This document shows, one piece after another, positions 26,518 to 35,959 of a DNA stretch of 64,000 nucleotides (positions within the stretch are counted from its first letter, which is position 1; each line of letters starts with the position of its first letter). The notes under the pieces were generated by a model that did not search any database, was not told the origin of the DNA, and was given only the letters and a program-made list of their open reading frames with translations. Where the stretch lies: NCBI RefSeq assembly GCF_002205845.1, contig NZ_NISI01000001.1:1178001-1242000 (forward strand), in the 5' to 3' direction. The translations under genes and the position numbers were made by a program. This stretch comes from Roseateles puraquae (GTDB lineage: Bacteria > Pseudomonadota > Gammaproteobacteria > Burkholderiales > Burkholderiaceae_C).

Positions 26518-27273
26518 ATGCCAGACCGCTCCCTGCCGGCCCACAAGCCCGCACTGGTCGAGAAAGTGCTGCTGCGCTGCGCCGGCCAGTGCGCAGTCTG
26601 TCGCGCCTGGAGCCACCAGACCATCTGCGAGAGCTGCCTGGCGCTCTACGCCCGCCCCCAGCCCCGCTGCTGGACGTGCGCCGCCCGCCTGCCCCTGGAG
26701 CTGCTCGGCCGCCCGCAGCCGCAATGCGGCCGCTGCCTGCGCGAGCCGCCCCCGCTGGATCGCACCATCGCCGCGCTTGACTACAGCTTTCCCTGGGATG
26801 GCCTGCTGCAGCATTTCAAGTACCACCAGGCGCTGGAGCTGCGCGAGAGCCTGCTGGAGCGCCTGAACATCGCGCTGAACGCCGCCGACGTCACCGAGCC
26901 CGACTGGCTGCTGCCCGTGCCCATCTCGGCCGAGCGGCTGCGCGAGCGGGGCTACAACCAGTCCTACGAGCTGGCCCGGGCCCTGGCCCGTCGGCGCGGC
27001 CTGCGCTGCGAGCCCGAGTTGCTGCTGCGCCTGCGTCACAACGAACGCCAGGCGGGCCTCAAGCTCGACCAGCGCGCGGCCAATGTGCGCGGCGTGTTCG
27101 CCGTCGAGCCGCTGCGCGCCAACCGCCTGCGCGGCACCAGCGTGGCCCTGCTGGACGACGTGATGACCAGCGGCTCCACGCTCTACGAGCTGGCCGGCAC
27201 GTTGCTGCAGGCCGGCGTGATGAGCGTGCAGGCGTGGGTGGTGGCCCGCACGCCGGAGCCGGGCGACTGCTGA
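26518..27273 (+). CDS. comF: ComF family phosphoribosyltransferase-like protein
   Basis: 251 residues. N-terminal zinc-finger-like cysteines occur as CAGQCAVC, CESC, CWTC and CGRC. The C-terminal PRTase-fold domain has VPISAERLRERGYNQSYELARALA and the PRPP-binding loop VALLDDVMTSGSTL. ComF is needed for DNA uptake after entry in naturally competent bacteria; relatives elsewhere have broader roles. It precedes trmL by 26 bp. Confidence 0.93.
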   Translation: MPDRSLPAHKPALVEKVLLRCAGQCAVCRAWSHQTICESCLALYARPQPRCWTCAARLPLELLGRPQPQCGRCLREPPPLDRTIAALDYSFPWDGLLQHFKYHQALELRESLLERLNIALNAADVTEPDWLLPVPISAERLRERGYNQSYELARALARRRGLRCEPELLLRLRHNERQAGLKLDQRAANVRGVFAVEPLRANRLRGTSVALLDDVMTSGSTLYELAGTLLQAGVMSVQAWVVARTPEPGDC

Positions 27274-27299
27274 GCACGGGCGGCGGATACTCCCGCCCC

Positions 27300-27770
27300 A
27301 TGTTCAACATCGTCCTCGTCCATCCGGAGATCCCGCCCAACACGGGCAATGTGATCCGACTGGCTGCCAACACCGGCTGCAGCCTGCACCTGATCGAACC
27401 GCTGGGCTTCTCGATGGAAGACCGGCTGCTGCAGCGCGCAGGCCTGGACTATCACGAGTACGCCCGCGTGCAGCGCCATGCCGACTGGGCCCGCTTCCTG
27501 GCCACCGAGTCGCCCGACCCCACGCGCCTGTTCGCATTCACCACCCGCGGCAGCCAGCCCTTCGGTCAGGTGCAGTGGCAGCCGGGCGACTGGCTGGTGT
27601 TCGGCAGCGAGACGGCGGGCCTGCCGCCCGCCTTGCGCGATGGCTTCCCGACGGAACAACGCGTGCGGCTGCCGATGCGTGAAGGCCAGCGCAGCCTGAA
27701 CCTCAGCAACAGCGTGGCAGTCGCGGTGTTCGAGGCCTGGCGACAGAACGGCTACGCCGGCGGGGCCTGA
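27300..27770 (+). CDS. trmL: tRNA (cytidine(34)-2'-O)-methyltransferase TrmL
   Basis: 156 residues, the usual single-domain SPOUT size. It begins MFNIVLVHPEIPPNTGNVIR. The knot motifs are LFAFTTRG, FGSETAGLPP and LNLSNSVAVAVFEAW. It methylates the wobble ribose of tRNA-Leu isoacceptors. It is the downstream partner of comF and converges on gpsA with a 10-bp gap. Confidence 0.94.
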   Translation: MFNIVLVHPEIPPNTGNVIRLAANTGCSLHLIEPLGFSMEDRLLQRAGLDYHEYARVQRHADWARFLATESPDPTRLFAFTTRGSQPFGQVQWQPGDWLVFGSETAGLPPALRDGFPTEQRVRLPMREGQRSLNLSNSVAVAVFEAWRQNGYAGGA

Positions 27771-27780
27771 CGACGGCGTG

Positions 27781-28788
27781 TCACTCCGGCCGGGCCTGCC
27801 GGCCCATGAGCAGTTCCACCACCTGCGGCGCACCGACGCGGCCGTCGAGCAGCGCCACCATCGCCTCCGTCACCGGCATCTCCACGCCGGCGGCGCGAGC
27901 GCGCGCCAGCACGGTGGGCGCGCTGTAGACGCCTTCGGCCACATGGCCCAGTTCGGCCAAGATTTGCGGCAAGGCCAGACCTTGGGCCAGCAACAGGCCA
28001 ACGCGCCGGTTGCGCGACAGGTCGCCGGTGGCGGTGAGCACCAGATCCCCCAGGCCCGACAAGCCCATGAAGGTCTCGGCCTTGGCGCCCAATGCCAGGC
28101 CCAGGCGCAGCATCTCGGCCAAGCCGCGGGTGATCAGTGCCGCGCGGGCATTGAGCCCCGGCGCATCGGGTGCCGAACCCGACAGGCCGTCGCACACGCC
28201 AACCGCGATGGCCATCACGTTCTTGACCGCGCCACCCACTTCCACGCCGACCGGGTCGGCCGAGGTGTAGACGCGCAGCCGCTCGCCGTGGAAGGCGTCG
28301 ACCGCTGCCTGTGACAGCGCCGCGTCGCCACTCGCGGCCACCAGCGCGGTCGGGCGGCCCGCGGCCACTTCCTGGGCAAAGCTCGGCCCGGAGAGCACAC
28401 CCACGCGCATGGCCGGCTGCAATTCGCGGGCGATCTCATGGCCCAGCCGCCCCGTGCCGGCCTCGAAGCCCTTGCACAGCCACAGCACGCGCTGGTGCAC
28501 AGGCAGCGCCGCCAGCGTGCCGCGCAGGCCCGACATCGGCGTGGCGATAATGGTCAAGCCATCGGCCGCATGCGCGACGGCAGCACCCAGGTCGGCACCG
28601 ATCTGCAAGGCCTGCGGCAAGGGGTTGTCCGGCAGATAGGCCTGATTGCGCCGGCTGGCCTGCATCAGGCCGGCCGCTGCGGCGTCGCGCGCCCACAGAT
28701 GCACCGCATGGCCGGCACGTGCCGCCTGGATGGCCAGGGCCGTACCCCACGCCCCGGCACCGAGCACACTGATCTTCATCGTCGTCAT
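27781..28788 (-). CDS. gpsA: Glycerol-3-phosphate dehydrogenase [NAD(P)+]
   Basis: 335 residues. The Rossmann motif is [14 protein letters not shown]. The catalytic block [17 protein letters not shown] contains the conserved Lys, followed by [23 protein letters not shown] and the C-terminal MPVTEAM. It makes sn-glycerol 3-phosphate for phospholipids. ATG 28779 (MKISVLG) is an equally likely start; neither has a clear ribosome site. A terminator separates it from secB upstream, so it probably has its own promoter or depends on read-through. Confidence 0.96.
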   Translation of the reverse strand: MTTMKISVLGAGAWGTALAIQAARAGHAVHLWARDAAAAGLMQASRRNQAYLPDNPLPQALQIGADLGAAVAHAADGLTIIATPMSGLRGTLAALPVHQRVLWLCKGFEAGTGRLGHEIARELQPAMRVGVLSGPSFAQEVAAGRPTALVAASGDAALSQAAVDAFHGERLRVYTSADPVGVEVGGAVKNVMAIAVGVCDGLSGSAPDAPGLNARAALITRGLAEMLRLGLALGAKAETFMGLSGLGDLVLTATGDLSRNRRVGLLLAQGLALPQILAELGHVAEGVYSAPTVLARARAAGVEMPVTEAMVALLDGRVGAPQVVELLMGRQARPE

Positions 28789-28808
28789 GCGCAGGAGTGT
28801 CGCCCAAG

Positions 28809-28835
28809 CAAAACGCCCCGCACGGGGCGGGGCGT
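28809..28835 (-). terminator. Terminator after secB
   Basis: On the minus strand an 8-bp stem ACGCCCCG/CGGGGCGT is followed by TTTTG, 26 nt after the secB stop and just before gpsA. Alternative pairing of the repeated GGGGC blocks is possible. Confidence 0.8.
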
Positions 28836-28860
28836 CGTCAACGGGCGAAGCCGTGAATGC

Positions 28861-29334
28861 TCAGTTGACGGCCTGGCCGCCCTGGGCGGCGCGCTGGGCC
28901 TGCTGGGCCTCGAACATGGCCTGGAAGTTCACTTCGGTCAGCAGCACCGGCGGGAAGCCGGCACGGGTGCAGACGTCGGACACGATGGCGCGCAGGTAGG
29001 GGTAGACCATCTGCGGGCAGACGATGCCCAGAATGCCTTCGACCTGGTCTTGCGGCACGTTGCGGATCTCGAAGATGCCGGCCTGCTTGGCTTCCACCAG
29101 GAACAGCGTCTTGTCGCCGACCTTGGTGTTGACGGTGGCGGTCACGCAGACCTCGAAGATCCCGTCCGTCACGTTCTCGGCCGACAGGGCGAGGTTGATG
29201 TCGACCTGGGGCTGCTGCTGCTCCAGCAGGATGTGCGGCGCGTTGGGCTGCTCCAGCGACAGATCCTTCAGGTACATGCGCTGGATCTGGAACACGGGGG
29301 TGCCTTCGGGGGCGGCTTGGATCTCGTCGGCCAT
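28861..29334 (-). CDS. secB: Protein-export chaperone SecB
   Basis: 157 residues, full family length. Conserved blocks are [48 protein letters not shown] and [15 protein letters not shown]. SecB is a tetrameric cytoplasmic chaperone that keeps preproteins unfolded and passes them to SecA. It follows grxC, the usual proteobacterial order rhodanese-grxC-secB-gpsA, although a terminator lies between grxC and secB here. Confidence 0.97.
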   Translation of the reverse strand: MADEIQAAPEGTPVFQIQRMYLKDLSLEQPNAPHILLEQQQPQVDINLALSAENVTDGIFEVCVTATVNTKVGDKTLFLVEAKQAGIFEIRNVPQDQVEGILGIVCPQMVYPYLRAIVSDVCTRAGFPPVLLTEVNFQAMFEAQQAQRAAQGGQAVN

Positions 29335-29356
29335 GGAACTCTTTCTAGCGGAGCGT

Positions 29357-29389
29357 CAAACAAAAGCCCGCAGGCATCGCGCTGCGGGC
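29357..29389 (-). terminator. Terminator between grxC and secB
   Basis: On the minus strand an 8-bp stem GCCCGCAG/CTGCGGGC is followed by TTTTGTTTG, between the grxC stop and the secB start. A second smaller CCCGGG/CCCGGG dyad lies closer to the grxC stop. Confidence 0.75.
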
Positions 29390-29450
29390 GGTAGGCGGAT
29401 TATGGGTGAGGCCTCGTGACGGGCCGCCCGGGGCTTGCCCGGGCTTGAAA

Positions 29451-29711
29451 TCAGGCGGCCTGGAGCAGGGGCAGCAGGCCGCCCTTCTGGTCGAGGGCGA
29501 TGAGGTCGTCACACCCCCCGACATGGGTGTCGCCGATGAAGATCTGCGGCACGGTGCGGCGGCCGGTGCGCTCCATCATGGACTGGCGCTCGGCCGGGTC
29601 CAGGTCGACACGGATCTCCTCGATCTCATCCACGCCGCGCTGCTTGAGCAGCGACTTGGCACGGATGCAGAACGGGCAGACCAGGGTGGTGTACATCTTG
29701 ACGGGGGCCAT
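29451..29711 (-). CDS. grxC: Glutaredoxin 3
   Basis: 86 residues. ATG 29711 has AGGAG at 7 nt. Active site CPFC in YTTLVCPFCIRAKSLL. The glutathione-binding TVPQIFIGDTHVGGCDDL block is intact. A cytoplasmic thiol-disulfide reductant. It lies 12 bp after the rhodanese gene and is followed by a terminator. Confidence 0.96.
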   Translation of the reverse strand: MAPVKMYTTLVCPFCIRAKSLLKQRGVDEIEEIRVDLDPAERQSMMERTGRRTVPQIFIGDTHVGGCDDLIALDQKGGLLPLLQAA

Positions 29712-29723
29712 GGGCAATCTCCT

Positions 29724-30134
29724 TCAGGCGGTCTTCTCGACCGGCAGGCTGGCCTCCCGCCACGCCTTGAGACCACCCGCCAGCACCCGGGCCTTTTCAT
29801 AGCCCAGCTTGCGCAGCATGCCTGCGGCGCGGCCGGCGCGTGCGCCGGTCGGGCACACCACCACGATGGGCAGGGCCTTGTTGCTGGGCAGTTGCTTGTG
29901 GCCCTCAAGCTGGCCAAAGGGGATGTTGCGCGAGCCCACGGCATGGCCCTGGGCAAACTCTTGGGGCTCGCTGACGTCGATCAGCACGCCCTTCTCACGG
30001 TTCATGAGCTGCACCGCCTCCGCGGGCGTCACGGCCGCGCCCTGCCCGCCCGAAGCCAGCAGGGGCCACAGCAGCATGCCGCCGGACACGACGGCGGCGA
30101 CCACCAGAAACCAGTTCTCGATCAGGAAGTTCAA
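29724..30134 (-). CDS. Membrane-anchored rhodanese-like sulfurtransferase
   Basis: 136 residues. One N-terminal membrane helix (LIENWFLVVAAVVSGGMLLWPLL) is followed by a single rhodanese domain with LIDVSEPQEFAQGHAVGSRNIP and the active-site loop VVVCPTGARAG (Cys nucleophile in a six-residue loop). YibN-type proteins of this shape precede grxC-secB in many proteobacteria. The sulfur acceptor is unknown. Confidence 0.92.
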   Translation of the reverse strand: MNFLIENWFLVVAAVVSGGMLLWPLLASGGQGAAVTPAEAVQLMNREKGVLIDVSEPQEFAQGHAVGSRNIPFGQLEGHKQLPSNKALPIVVVCPTGARAGRAAGMLRKLGYEKARVLAGGLKAWREASLPVEKTA

Positions 30135-30203
30135 GCAAGCATCCCGTGCAGTTGACGAAGCCCGGGATTATCGACGAGGCCGCAGCCCCGCGACCGCGCT
30201 GCC

Positions 30204-31718
30204 TTACTTGAGCTTGAAGGTCGCGACCGCCGACTGCAGCGTCTGGGCCTGCTGCTCCAGGCTGGTGGCTGCCGCAGCGGCCTCTTCCACGAGGGCGGCG
30301 TTCTGCTGCGTCATCTGGTCGAGCTGCATCACCGACTGGTTGACCTGGCCGATGCCCTGGCTCTGCTCGGCCGAGGCCGCGGTGATCTCGCTGATGATGT
30401 CGGACACCCGCTGCACGCTCGCGACGATCTCGCTCATGGTGCTGCCGGCGTCCTGCACGAGGCGCGCGCCGGACTCCACCTTGTCGACGCTGGCGCCGAT
30501 CAGGCCCTTGATCTCGCGCGCCGCCTCGGCACTGCGTTGCGCCAGCGAGCGCACTTCGCCCGCCACCACCGCAAAGCCGCGCCCCTGCTCACCGGCACGG
30601 GCGGCCTCGACCGCTGCGTTCAGCGCCAGGATGTTGGTCTGGAAAGCGATACCGTCGATCACGCCGATGATGTCGGCGATCTTCTTGGAGCTGGTGTTGA
30701 TCTCGTCCATGGTCGAGACCACCTGGCTGACGACCTCGCCGCCCCGCTGGGCCACGGACGCCGCGGAGCCGGCCAGCTGGTTGGCCTGCGCGGCCGCCTC
30801 GGCGCTCTGGCGCACCGTGTCGGTCAGGGTCTGCATGTTGCCGGCCGTCTGCTCCAGCGAGCCGGCCTGCTTTTCGGTGCGCACCGACAGGTCCTGGTTG
30901 CCCGCCGCGATCTCGCGGGAGGCAACCGTCATCGAGTCGGTGCCGGCCCGCACATTGGCCACGATGGCCGCGAGGCCGCTCGACATGTCGCGCACCGCCG
31001 CCAGCAGGCTTTGCTCGGCGCCCGGCGCGACGATGATGTCCTGGGACAGGTCGCCATCGGCCATGTGCCGCATCACGTCTCGGGCGTACTCCGGCTCGCC
31101 GCCGAGCTGGCGCCACACGCCGCCAATGATCAGGAACGAGCCCCCGCCCAGGCACAGCACCACGACCACACCGCTGATGACGATCGCCCACAGGCTGGAA
31201 GAAACCCCCTGGTGGGCGCGCTCCAGGCCTGCATCGAATCCCTCGCTAGCCTCGACCCGCGCGGTGGCGAGTTCGCCTTCGAGCTTCTTGAGCGCCGACT
31301 GCATCTTGGGAATCGCGCCGGCCTGGTCACCCTGTCGCATGCCCAGGAACAGTTCGGCCGTCTCGACCGAAGCCGCGTAGTACGCCTCGAAGCTCTTGGT
31401 CAGCTGGCTGCCCACCTCGGCCTTGCCATCGATGCGGCTGATGGCAGCCAACAACTTGCGGATGCTGGCCGCGCGATCCTTGGCCTCGTCCAGGCGCTTC
31501 TTCTCGCCTTCGGCCACGGCGCTCTGGATCGTCGCGCCGAGCGCCTCCAGTTGGGCCGCGAACTGTGTGGTCGCATCCAGATAGGGAAAGTCCACCTGGC
31601 CGACCGACCGGATCGAGTCCGAGGTCTTCGACGAGAACACCAGCACCACCACGATGCCGATGGCAAAGATGGCGGCGGCCAGGGCCGGCAGCATCCAGAT
31701 CCGGGTCTTCACATTCAT
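30204..31718 (-). CDS. Methyl-accepting chemotaxis protein
   Basis: 504 residues. ATG 31718 has GGAG at 7 nt. TM1 ([21 protein letters not shown]), a periplasmic four-helix sensor (about 35-180), TM2 ([26 protein letters not shown]), HAMP, and the long cytoplasmic coiled coil with hairpin tip [20 protein letters not shown]. No NWETF-type tail is seen. The signal sensed is unknown. It is the third gene of a porin, phosphate-binding-like protein, receptor run, which may hint at an anion or nutrient ligand. Confidence 0.93.
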   Translation of the reverse strand: MNVKTRIWMLPALAAAIFAIGIVVVLVFSSKTSDSIRSVGQVDFPYLDATTQFAAQLEALGATIQSAVAEGEKKRLDEAKDRAASIRKLLAAISRIDGKAEVGSQLTKSFEAYYAASVETAELFLGMRQGDQAGAIPKMQSALKKLEGELATARVEASEGFDAGLERAHQGVSSSLWAIVISGVVVVLCLGGGSFLIIGGVWRQLGGEPEYARDVMRHMADGDLSQDIIVAPGAEQSLLAAVRDMSSGLAAIVANVRAGTDSMTVASREIAAGNQDLSVRTEKQAGSLEQTAGNMQTLTDTVRQSAEAAAQANQLAGSAASVAQRGGEVVSQVVSTMDEINTSSKKIADIIGVIDGIAFQTNILALNAAVEAARAGEQGRGFAVVAGEVRSLAQRSAEAAREIKGLIGASVDKVESGARLVQDAGSTMSEIVASVQRVSDIISEITAASAEQSQGIGQVNQSVMQLDQMTQQNAALVEEAAAAATSLEQQAQTLQSAVATFKLK

Positions 31719-31783
31719 TCGAGGTCTCCAAGGCGGGGCGGGGCGCAACGCGCCCTCTGCCCATCATCTGCCGTGCGCAGGTT

Positions 31784-32206
31784 TCAGTCGACGGTCAACA
31801 CGACCTTCACGCTGCCATCCACGGCAGATTTCTCGATATAGCCGATCGCGTCAGGGTTGGCCGCGACGAACTTCTTCACGTCGGCGGAGCTGGACAGCTC
31901 TTTCGGCGGCGTGGCCTTGCCGGAGAACACCAGGCGCGACCAGGCCGCCTTGACCTGCGCAGCCTGCTTGCCGGCGACCTTGCTGTAGAACTGCTCGCGA
32001 ATGGCCGAGCCTTCGGCCTGGTCCGCCGCCGCTGCGGTCGCGCCGCTCGGCAGGGTCGCGCTCTTGCCGAGGAAGATGCTGGCGACCTGGTCGGCCGTCA
32101 TCGAGGCGGCAGCGCTCTTGGGGTTCACGACGACGGCGACTTGCGCCTGGGCGCCCAGCGCCAGGAAGGCCAGCGCCAGGCCGGAGAAGATTTGCTTGAG
32201 AGTCAT
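31784..32206 (-). CDS. Short PstS-like phosphate-binding family protein
   Basis: 140 residues: signal peptide (MTLKQIFSGLALAFLALGAQA), then VAVVVNPKSAAASMTADQVASIFLGKSATLPSG, the pattern of the short periplasmic proteins annotated as phosphate ABC transporter substrate-binding proteins. It has about half the size of a true PstS and no ABC transporter genes next to it, so a transport role is doubtful; ligand sensing is an alternative. It lies 15 bp after the porin gene. Confidence 0.8.
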   Translation of the reverse strand: MTLKQIFSGLALAFLALGAQAQVAVVVNPKSAAASMTADQVASIFLGKSATLPSGATAAAADQAEGSAIREQFYSKVAGKQAAQVKAAWSRLVFSGKATPPKELSSSADVKKFVAANPDAIGYIEKSAVDGSVKVVLTVD

Positions 32207-32221
32207 GGCGTTGCTTCCTGA

Positions 32222-33421
32222 TCAGAACACGGTGTCCAGCGCGACGCTGATCACGTTGACGGTCTTGCCGTTGCCCCAGTTCGCGGTGGGCGAGATGAAA
32301 TAGCCGCGGCCGTCCGGGCGCACGTTCTCCCACTGCGCCTTCAGCGCGAGGTTGCGGGCGAAGTCCCAGCGAGCGCCGACGGCGAAGGTCTTCTGCGTGT
32401 GACGCTGGCCTTCCACCACGCTGTCCACGGCCGCCTTCAGGGCCGCGAGTTGCGCCGTGGCCGCGGGGATGGTGTTGTTGACGTTGCTGCTGACCGTGCG
32501 GGCTTCCGACACCGTCACGTAGGGCGTCAGCGGGCCGAAGCGGTGGCCGACGAGCACGTACCAGCCGTCGGTGTCGGCCAGGAAGGTCTTGATGCGGCGC
32601 TGGGTGTACTCGGCGCTGGCGACCCAGTCGCCCTGGTCCCAGGTCAGGCCCACGCCGCTGAAGGTCCCCTTGCTGTCGTTCGGGTCGAGCTGGTTGCCCA
32701 CGGAAGCGAACGGCGTGGCGCGCAGCGTGGCCACGAGGCCGTTCAGCGCCGCATTGCCGACGGTCAGCTTGCCTTCGGCGTAACCCAGGCGCAGCGTGAG
32801 GCCGGCGTCAGTCTCCAGCGTGGCGTTGAAGCCAGCCAGGCTCTTGACATCCACCTTGTAGCGCTGCGAGGTGTCGGAGGCCTTGCCGCCGAAGAGCTGG
32901 CCCGTCAGCGTGCCGACCGACGTGCTGAGCTGGTAGCTCGCGTCGGCGCCGTCGAAGTGGCTGACCGGCACCTGGTCGTACACATCCTTGGGCGGACGCA
33001 GCGCGGTGTTGGCATAGCCCACGTCGCGGAAGTCAGACACCGCGAAGAACGGCGCACCCATGCGGCCGGCACGCAGGGACAGCGCCGGCGTGACCTGCGC
33101 CTTCAGGAAGGCCCATTCCACGCCAGGCGTGAAGTTGCCCTTGCCGTTGGACTTGGTCAGCACCTGCAGGGTGCCCGAGAACATGTCGTTGAACTTGGCG
33201 CCCACCTGCACGCCCAGCTTGCTGTCGACCTCGGCGCTGACGTCCTTGTCGGCACCGCGCGTCTGGCCGAACAGCGCGAACTGCGCGTCGTCGGTGCTGG
33301 TGCGCACGAGGCCCAGGGTGCCGAAACCGGACAGCGAGAACATGCCGTCAGCGGCGGAAGCGCCACCGGCCGCGAGGGCCAGCAGCAGGGGAAGCAGACG
33401 ATGTCGTGCGTGGACCATCAT
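32222..33421 (-). CDS. Outer-membrane porin
   Basis: 399 residues; AAGGAG lies 7 nt before ATG 33421. Signal peptide (LLPLLLALAAGGASA) and then alternating beta strands through the whole length (GMFSLSGFGTLGLVRTSTDD), ending in VNVISVALDTVF with the C-terminal Phe used by the BAM machinery. Internal segments such as LSLRAGRMGAPFFAVSDFRDVGYANT resemble selective porins. Substrate is unknown. First gene of the porin, PstS-like, chemoreceptor run, divergent from gpmA. Confidence 0.88.
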   Translation of the reverse strand: MMVHARHRLLPLLLALAAGGASAADGMFSLSGFGTLGLVRTSTDDAQFALFGQTRGADKDVSAEVDSKLGVQVGAKFNDMFSGTLQVLTKSNGKGNFTPGVEWAFLKAQVTPALSLRAGRMGAPFFAVSDFRDVGYANTALRPPKDVYDQVPVSHFDGADASYQLSTSVGTLTGQLFGGKASDTSQRYKVDVKSLAGFNATLETDAGLTLRLGYAEGKLTVGNAALNGLVATLRATPFASVGNQLDPNDSKGTFSGVGLTWDQGDWVASAEYTQRRIKTFLADTDGWYVLVGHRFGPLTPYVTVSEARTVSSNVNNTIPAATAQLAALKAAVDSVVEGQRHTQKTFAVGARWDFARNLALKAQWENVRPDGRGYFISPTANWGNGKTVNVISVALDTVF

Positions 33422-33610
33422 GGGTTGACTCCTTGATTCGGCGGGGGGCCGTGTTTGATCGGGAAAACCCGGATTATTCGAGCCCCAAACTCATTTCTGA
33501 CGCCTCCGCCAGAGAGGAATGAGCACTGATTCACAGTCGAAGGAACTGTGGGAGGCCAGCGTCGCGGCCTCCCTACAATTTCGACCGCTCAAACCCCTCT
33601 CTGGAGTGCC

Positions 33611-34354
33611 ATGTACAAGCTCGTCCTCATCCGCCACGGCGAATCGACCTGGAATCTCGAAAACCGCTTTACCGGCTGGACCGATGTGGACCTCACGCCC
33701 ACCGGCGTGGAGCAGGCCAAGCAGGCCGGGCGGCTGCTGAAGGAGGCGGGCTATGACTTCGACATCGCCTACACCTCGGTGCTCAAGCGCGCCGTCTGGA
33801 CGCTGTGGCACTGCCTGGACCAGATGGACCGCACCTGGCTGCCCGTGCGCCACGCCTGGCGCCTGAACGAGCGCCACTACGGCGCGCTGCAAGGCCTGAA
33901 CAAGGCCGACATGGCCAAGCAATACGGCGACGAGCAGGTGCTGATCTGGCGCCGCAGCTACGACACGCCGCCGCCGGCGCTGGAGGCCACCGACCCGCGC
34001 AGCGAGCGCAGCGACCGCCGCTACCGTGGCCTGGATGCGAACGACATCCCGCTGACCGAATGCCTGAAGGACACCGTCGCCCGCGTGCTGCCGTTCTGGA
34101 ACGAGACCGTCGCCCCGGCCATCAAGGGCGGCGAGCGCGTGCTGATCGCCGCGCACGGCAACAGCATCCGTGCGCTCGTGAAATACCTGGACAACATTGC
34201 CGACGACGCCATCGTTGGCGTGAACATCCCCAACGGCATCCCGCTGGTGTACGAGCTCGACGCCGACCTCAAGCCCATCAAGAGCTACTACCTGGGTGAC
34301 GCCGAGGCCGCCGCCAAAGCGGCTGCCGCAGTCGCCAATCAGGGCAAGGCCTGA
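33611..34354 (+). CDS. gpmA: 2,3-bisphosphoglycerate-dependent phosphoglycerate mutase
   Basis: 247 residues. Start ATG 33611 ([15 protein letters not shown]) with GGAG just upstream. Catalytic RHGE at the N terminus, [17 protein letters not shown], and the second His in [16 protein letters not shown]. Interconverts 3- and 2-phosphoglycerate in glycolysis. Its last 16 bp overlap the 3' end of the convergent glycosyltransferase gene. Confidence 0.97.
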   Translation: MYKLVLIRHGESTWNLENRFTGWTDVDLTPTGVEQAKQAGRLLKEAGYDFDIAYTSVLKRAVWTLWHCLDQMDRTWLPVRHAWRLNERHYGALQGLNKADMAKQYGDEQVLIWRRSYDTPPPALEATDPRSERSDRRYRGLDANDIPLTECLKDTVARVLPFWNETVAPAIKGGERVLIAAHGNSIRALVKYLDNIADDAIVGVNIPNGIPLVYELDADLKPIKSYYLGDAEAAAKAAAAVANQGKA

Positions 34355-35292
34355 TCCACGGCTGAGATCACCTCGTCGACGCTGGACCACTCACCCGGTC
34401 CGCGTCGCATGAGCGTGACGCTCGACCCCCACGGCGCCCAGCGCGCCGCATCCACCGGGCCCCAGATGCTCAGCAGCCGCGCGCCCACGCCCGCCGCCAT
34501 GTGAGCCGGGCCGGTGTCGTTGGCCACCACCACGCCCGCCAGCTGGAGCAGCGCGTTGTAGACGCCCAGCCCGACGCCATCCAGCCGCAGTGCATCCGGA
34601 TAGAGCTGCTGGGCCCCTTGCACCTCGGCCGGCCCCGGCACGATGACGACCGGCCGCCCCGCGGCCTTCAGGCGTTTCACGAAATCAGGGAAGGCCGGCC
34701 AACTGCGGTCCAGGAACTCCACCCGGCCGTTGGCGAACGGGCAGATCAGCACATAGCCACCCGGTGCGAGCCCGAGCGACGCCAGCATCGCGCGCGCCTG
34801 CTCGCGCTGCGCCTCGCTGACCTGCATGCCAATGTCGACCGGCGGCTCGGCCTGCACGCCGAGAAAGTCGCAGGCCAACTCCCAGTACTCCACCAGCGTG
34901 TGCCGGCCTTCCCGGCGCGGCAGACCGCGGCGCAGCAGCCAGCCGCGGCCGTCGCCCGCATGGCCCACGGGCTTCAGGCCCGCCAGGCGCGCATCCAGCG
35001 CGGCCGAGAAGGCGTAGGGGAAGAGCAGCATGTTGTCGCGCGCAGCAAAGGCCGGGTCGCGCCTCGTCGCCTCCCGGCGCATCACCCGCAGCTGGCCGAT
35101 GCGGTCATGCAGCCCGGCCTGACGCACATGCACCGGCCAGCCTTCGGCCTCCAAGAGGCCGCGCGCCCAGCCCTTGCCGAGCAGCTCCAGCGCGTAGCCA
35201 TGGCGTTCGAGCAGCCGCAGTGCGGGAATGCTCAATACCGTGTCGCCCACGAAGTTGCGCAGGCGAACGATCAGCGGGCGGGCTTCTATCAT
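34339..35292 (-). CDS. Glycosyltransferase family 9 (heptosyltransferase-like)
   Basis: 317 residues. GT-B fold features of heptosyltransferases: [26 protein letters not shown] at the N terminus and the nucleotide-sugar site [27 protein letters not shown] in the C-terminal half. It should add a heptose or related sugar to lipopolysaccharide core at the inner membrane. The acceptor is unknown. It is divergent from the DUF4254 gene 43 bp away and overlaps gpmA tail to tail. Confidence 0.87.
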   Translation of the reverse strand: MIEARPLIVRLRNFVGDTVLSIPALRLLERHGYALELLGKGWARGLLEAEGWPVHVRQAGLHDRIGQLRVMRREATRRDPAFAARDNMLLFPYAFSAALDARLAGLKPVGHAGDGRGWLLRRGLPRREGRHTLVEYWELACDFLGVQAEPPVDIGMQVSEAQREQARAMLASLGLAPGGYVLICPFANGRVEFLDRSWPAFPDFVKRLKAAGRPVVIVPGPAEVQGAQQLYPDALRLDGVGLGVYNALLQLAGVVVANDTGPAHMAAGVGARLLSIWGPVDAARWAPWGSSVTLMRRGPGEWSSVDEVISAVDQALP

Positions 35293-35335
35293 CGGCAGTT
35301 CTTTACAAATGGCGCGGGATTCTCCACCCCAATTC

Positions 35336-35959
35336 ATGATTGCACTGCCCTCTTCCGCTGAAGTCATCGCCGCGCAGGATGCCGCCCTCGCCTCGCCGCC
35401 TGTGCCGGTCGAGGCCACCGACGTGCAGGGCTGGGTGGCCGTCAACCATTTCCACAACCGCAGCCTCTGGGCGCAGGAAGACCTGGCCCGGCGCACGCAG
35501 GCGCCGGATGCCGAGATCGTCGCGAACAAGCGCGCCATCGACCGTCACAACCAGGCCCGCAACGACGCCATCGAGCGCATCGACGAGTTCCTGCTGTCCG
35601 CCCTCGGCCTGGTCGACTCCGCCACGCTGGCCAGCGCCCTGCCCCGCTCGACCGTGCCGCCGGGCGCACGCCTGAACAGCGAGACGGCCGGCTCCATGCT
35701 CGACCGCATCTCCATCCTCGGCCTCAAGATCGCCGCGATGCGCGAGCAGACGCAGCGCCAGGACGTGGACGACGCCCACCGCCAGGCCTGCGCCGAGCGG
35801 CTGGAACGCCTGAAGCAGCAGCGCAGCGACCTCGGCCGCTGCTACGACGAGCTGCTGGCCGATGCCCGCGCCGGCCGGGCCTATTTCAAGGTCTACCGCC
35901 AGTTCAAGATGTACAACGACCCGCGGCTGAACCCGGCACTGGTGGCGGAATCCAAGTGA
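35336..35959 (+). CDS. DUF4254 domain protein
   Basis: 207 residues from ATG 35336; an in-frame ATG at 35309 would add nine residues, and neither has a good ribosome site. It is helical and charged, with the DUF4254 core VNHFHNRSLWAQEDLARR and IVANKRAIDRHNQARNDAIERIDEFLL. There is no signal peptide or membrane segment. Biochemical function is unknown. The neighbouring GT9 gene suggests a part in surface glycan synthesis. Its stop overlaps the next gene's GTG start (GTGA). Confidence 0.8.
   Translation: MIALPSSAEVIAAQDAALASPPVPVEATDVQGWVAVNHFHNRSLWAQEDLARRTQAPDAEIVANKRAIDRHNQARNDAIERIDEFLLSALGLVDSATLASALPRSTVPPGARLNSETAGSMLDRISILGLKIAAMREQTQRQDVDDAHRQACAERLERLKQQRSDLGRCYDELLADARAGRAYFKVYRQFKMYNDPRLNPALVAESK

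Noticed and set aside
29401-29450. Second CCCGGG dyad as a further terminator after grxC
   Set aside because: Only a 6-bp stem and no T run; the stem at 29366-29389 is the better candidate.
33519-33740. Small frame starting at 33519 after GAGGAA, upstream of gpmA
   Set aside because: It runs into gpmA in another frame and gives Ser/Pro-rich sequence; gpmA's own start at 33611 is well supported.
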